From SLRI01 sp964576715 (GTDB taxonomy: Bacteria > Pseudomonadota > Alphaproteobacteria > Geminicoccales > Geminicoccaceae): a stretch of DNA of 31,798 nt. Below the pieces are notes generated by a model, which did no database searches, had not been told where the DNA came from, and saw nothing but the letters and a program-made list of their open reading frames with translations. The position numbers were made by a program, and so were the translations under genes. Of this stretch, positions 31,348 through 31,798 are shown piece by piece (within the stretch, counting starts at the first letter, position 1; the number at the start of each line of letters is the position of its first letter). Location of the stretch: assembly GCA_964576715.1 (NCBI GenBank), contig CAZNWE010000048.1, positions 1 to 31,798 of the forward strand. The letters run 5' to 3'.

Positions 31348-31798
31348 TGCGAGTCCCTGTTCTAAATTGGCGCCGCGGCCAGCCGGCACGTGCTTTCGCA
31401 ATAGGCGCCAGCGACGAGCGCTCGCGCGCCTCGCCAGGTAGATAGCGCGCTTTGGTCAGGGTTCACGTGGTCGTCGACTTTCTGGTCAAATCCTAAGCCG
31501 TTGGCCGATCCTGCGGGACGGTCATTGGTGCACGCTGCCTTTTCTGGTGCCGCAACACGACAAGACCGAACGCCTTCGGAACGAGAGAGAAGGTCAGCCG
31601 CCTCTACCGTCATCTGCCGGAATGAGGCCAAACGCGCATCTGGAGCCGGATACGCCGCGCGAGCCGTAGACATACTCGCGGACGCGGGTAAAGTGCCCGT
31701 GCAGCGAGGAAGAGCGCAGGTCCACATGCACCGCAAATGCGATCCAGCTCAGAGGCGCAGGACACCTGCGCGCCGCCATCTGGTGCATGACTAATGAT
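31348..31798. other. Terminal non-coding stretch
   Basis: About 450 bp upstream of the DUF1194 gene. I support no gene here; the open frames on both strands have no recognisable features. Its left part should contain the promoter of the DUF1194 gene. A TTGACC-like box (reverse strand, about 31484-31489) is present, but no convincing -10 partner is seen. Confidence 0.4.

Noticed and set aside
1..31798. Scan for tRNA, rRNA, CRISPR arrays, transposases and phage genes
   Set aside because: None recognised. The only notable repeat is the 113-bp pair around arylsulfatase 2, which has no transposase or terminal inverted repeats.

Overview
This is a GC-rich window from a proteobacterium. It most resembles an alphaproteobacterium of the Rhodospirillales type: the gene order ArsR-methyltransferase / metF / metH, heterotetrameric sarcosine oxidase genes, a TPR-containing class III adenylate cyclase and a DUF1194 protein all point that way. 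This placement is an inference from protein families, not a phylogeny. A run of exactly 100 N at 8642-8741 shows that two contigs were scaffolded here, so linkage between the left part (1-8641) and the right part (8742-31798) is inferred by the assembly and not read directly.

Left part. An mlaA-mlaC pair on the minus strand (396-1854, phospholipid trafficking) is divergent from a small unknown gene (2138-2404). A methionine-cycle operon follows on the plus strand. It holds an ArsR regulator fused to a SAM-dependent methyltransferase-like domain (2602-3603), metF (3603-4514) and full-length cobalamin-dependent metH (4582-8085), then a small multi-helix membrane protein (8114-8578). A 20-bp palindrome at 2558-2577, just ahead of the regulator, is the obvious candidate operator.

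Middle. On the minus strand lie soxD-soxA-soxG (sarcosine oxidase delta, alpha and gamma) without soxB, then an adenylate cyclase with TolB-like and TPR regions, then an AraC regulator. The AraC gene is divergent from a plus-strand set: arylsulfatase 1, a small secreted protein, an outer-membrane beta-barrel protein and arylsulfatase 2. Arylsulfatase 2 is bracketed by an exact 113-bp direct repeat made of the 3' end of the barrel gene, so it looks like a rearranged or inserted unit. This region is the most unusual part of the window and reads as a locus for using sulfate esters.

Right part. A small lipoprotein gene lies ahead of a minus-strand operon for a DUF3302 protein, an HlyD-family adaptor (a YiaW/YiaV-like pair) and a NodT-type outer-membrane factor, with no energised pump alongside. 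After a non-coding stretch holding a 23-bp near-perfect palindrome and a pyrimidine-rich tract comes a complete, tightly overlapping frdABCD operon of the E. coli type (quinol:fumarate reductase). A convergent DUF1194 von Willebrand-like protein gene follows. No tRNA, rRNA, CRISPR array or recognisable transposase was seen.
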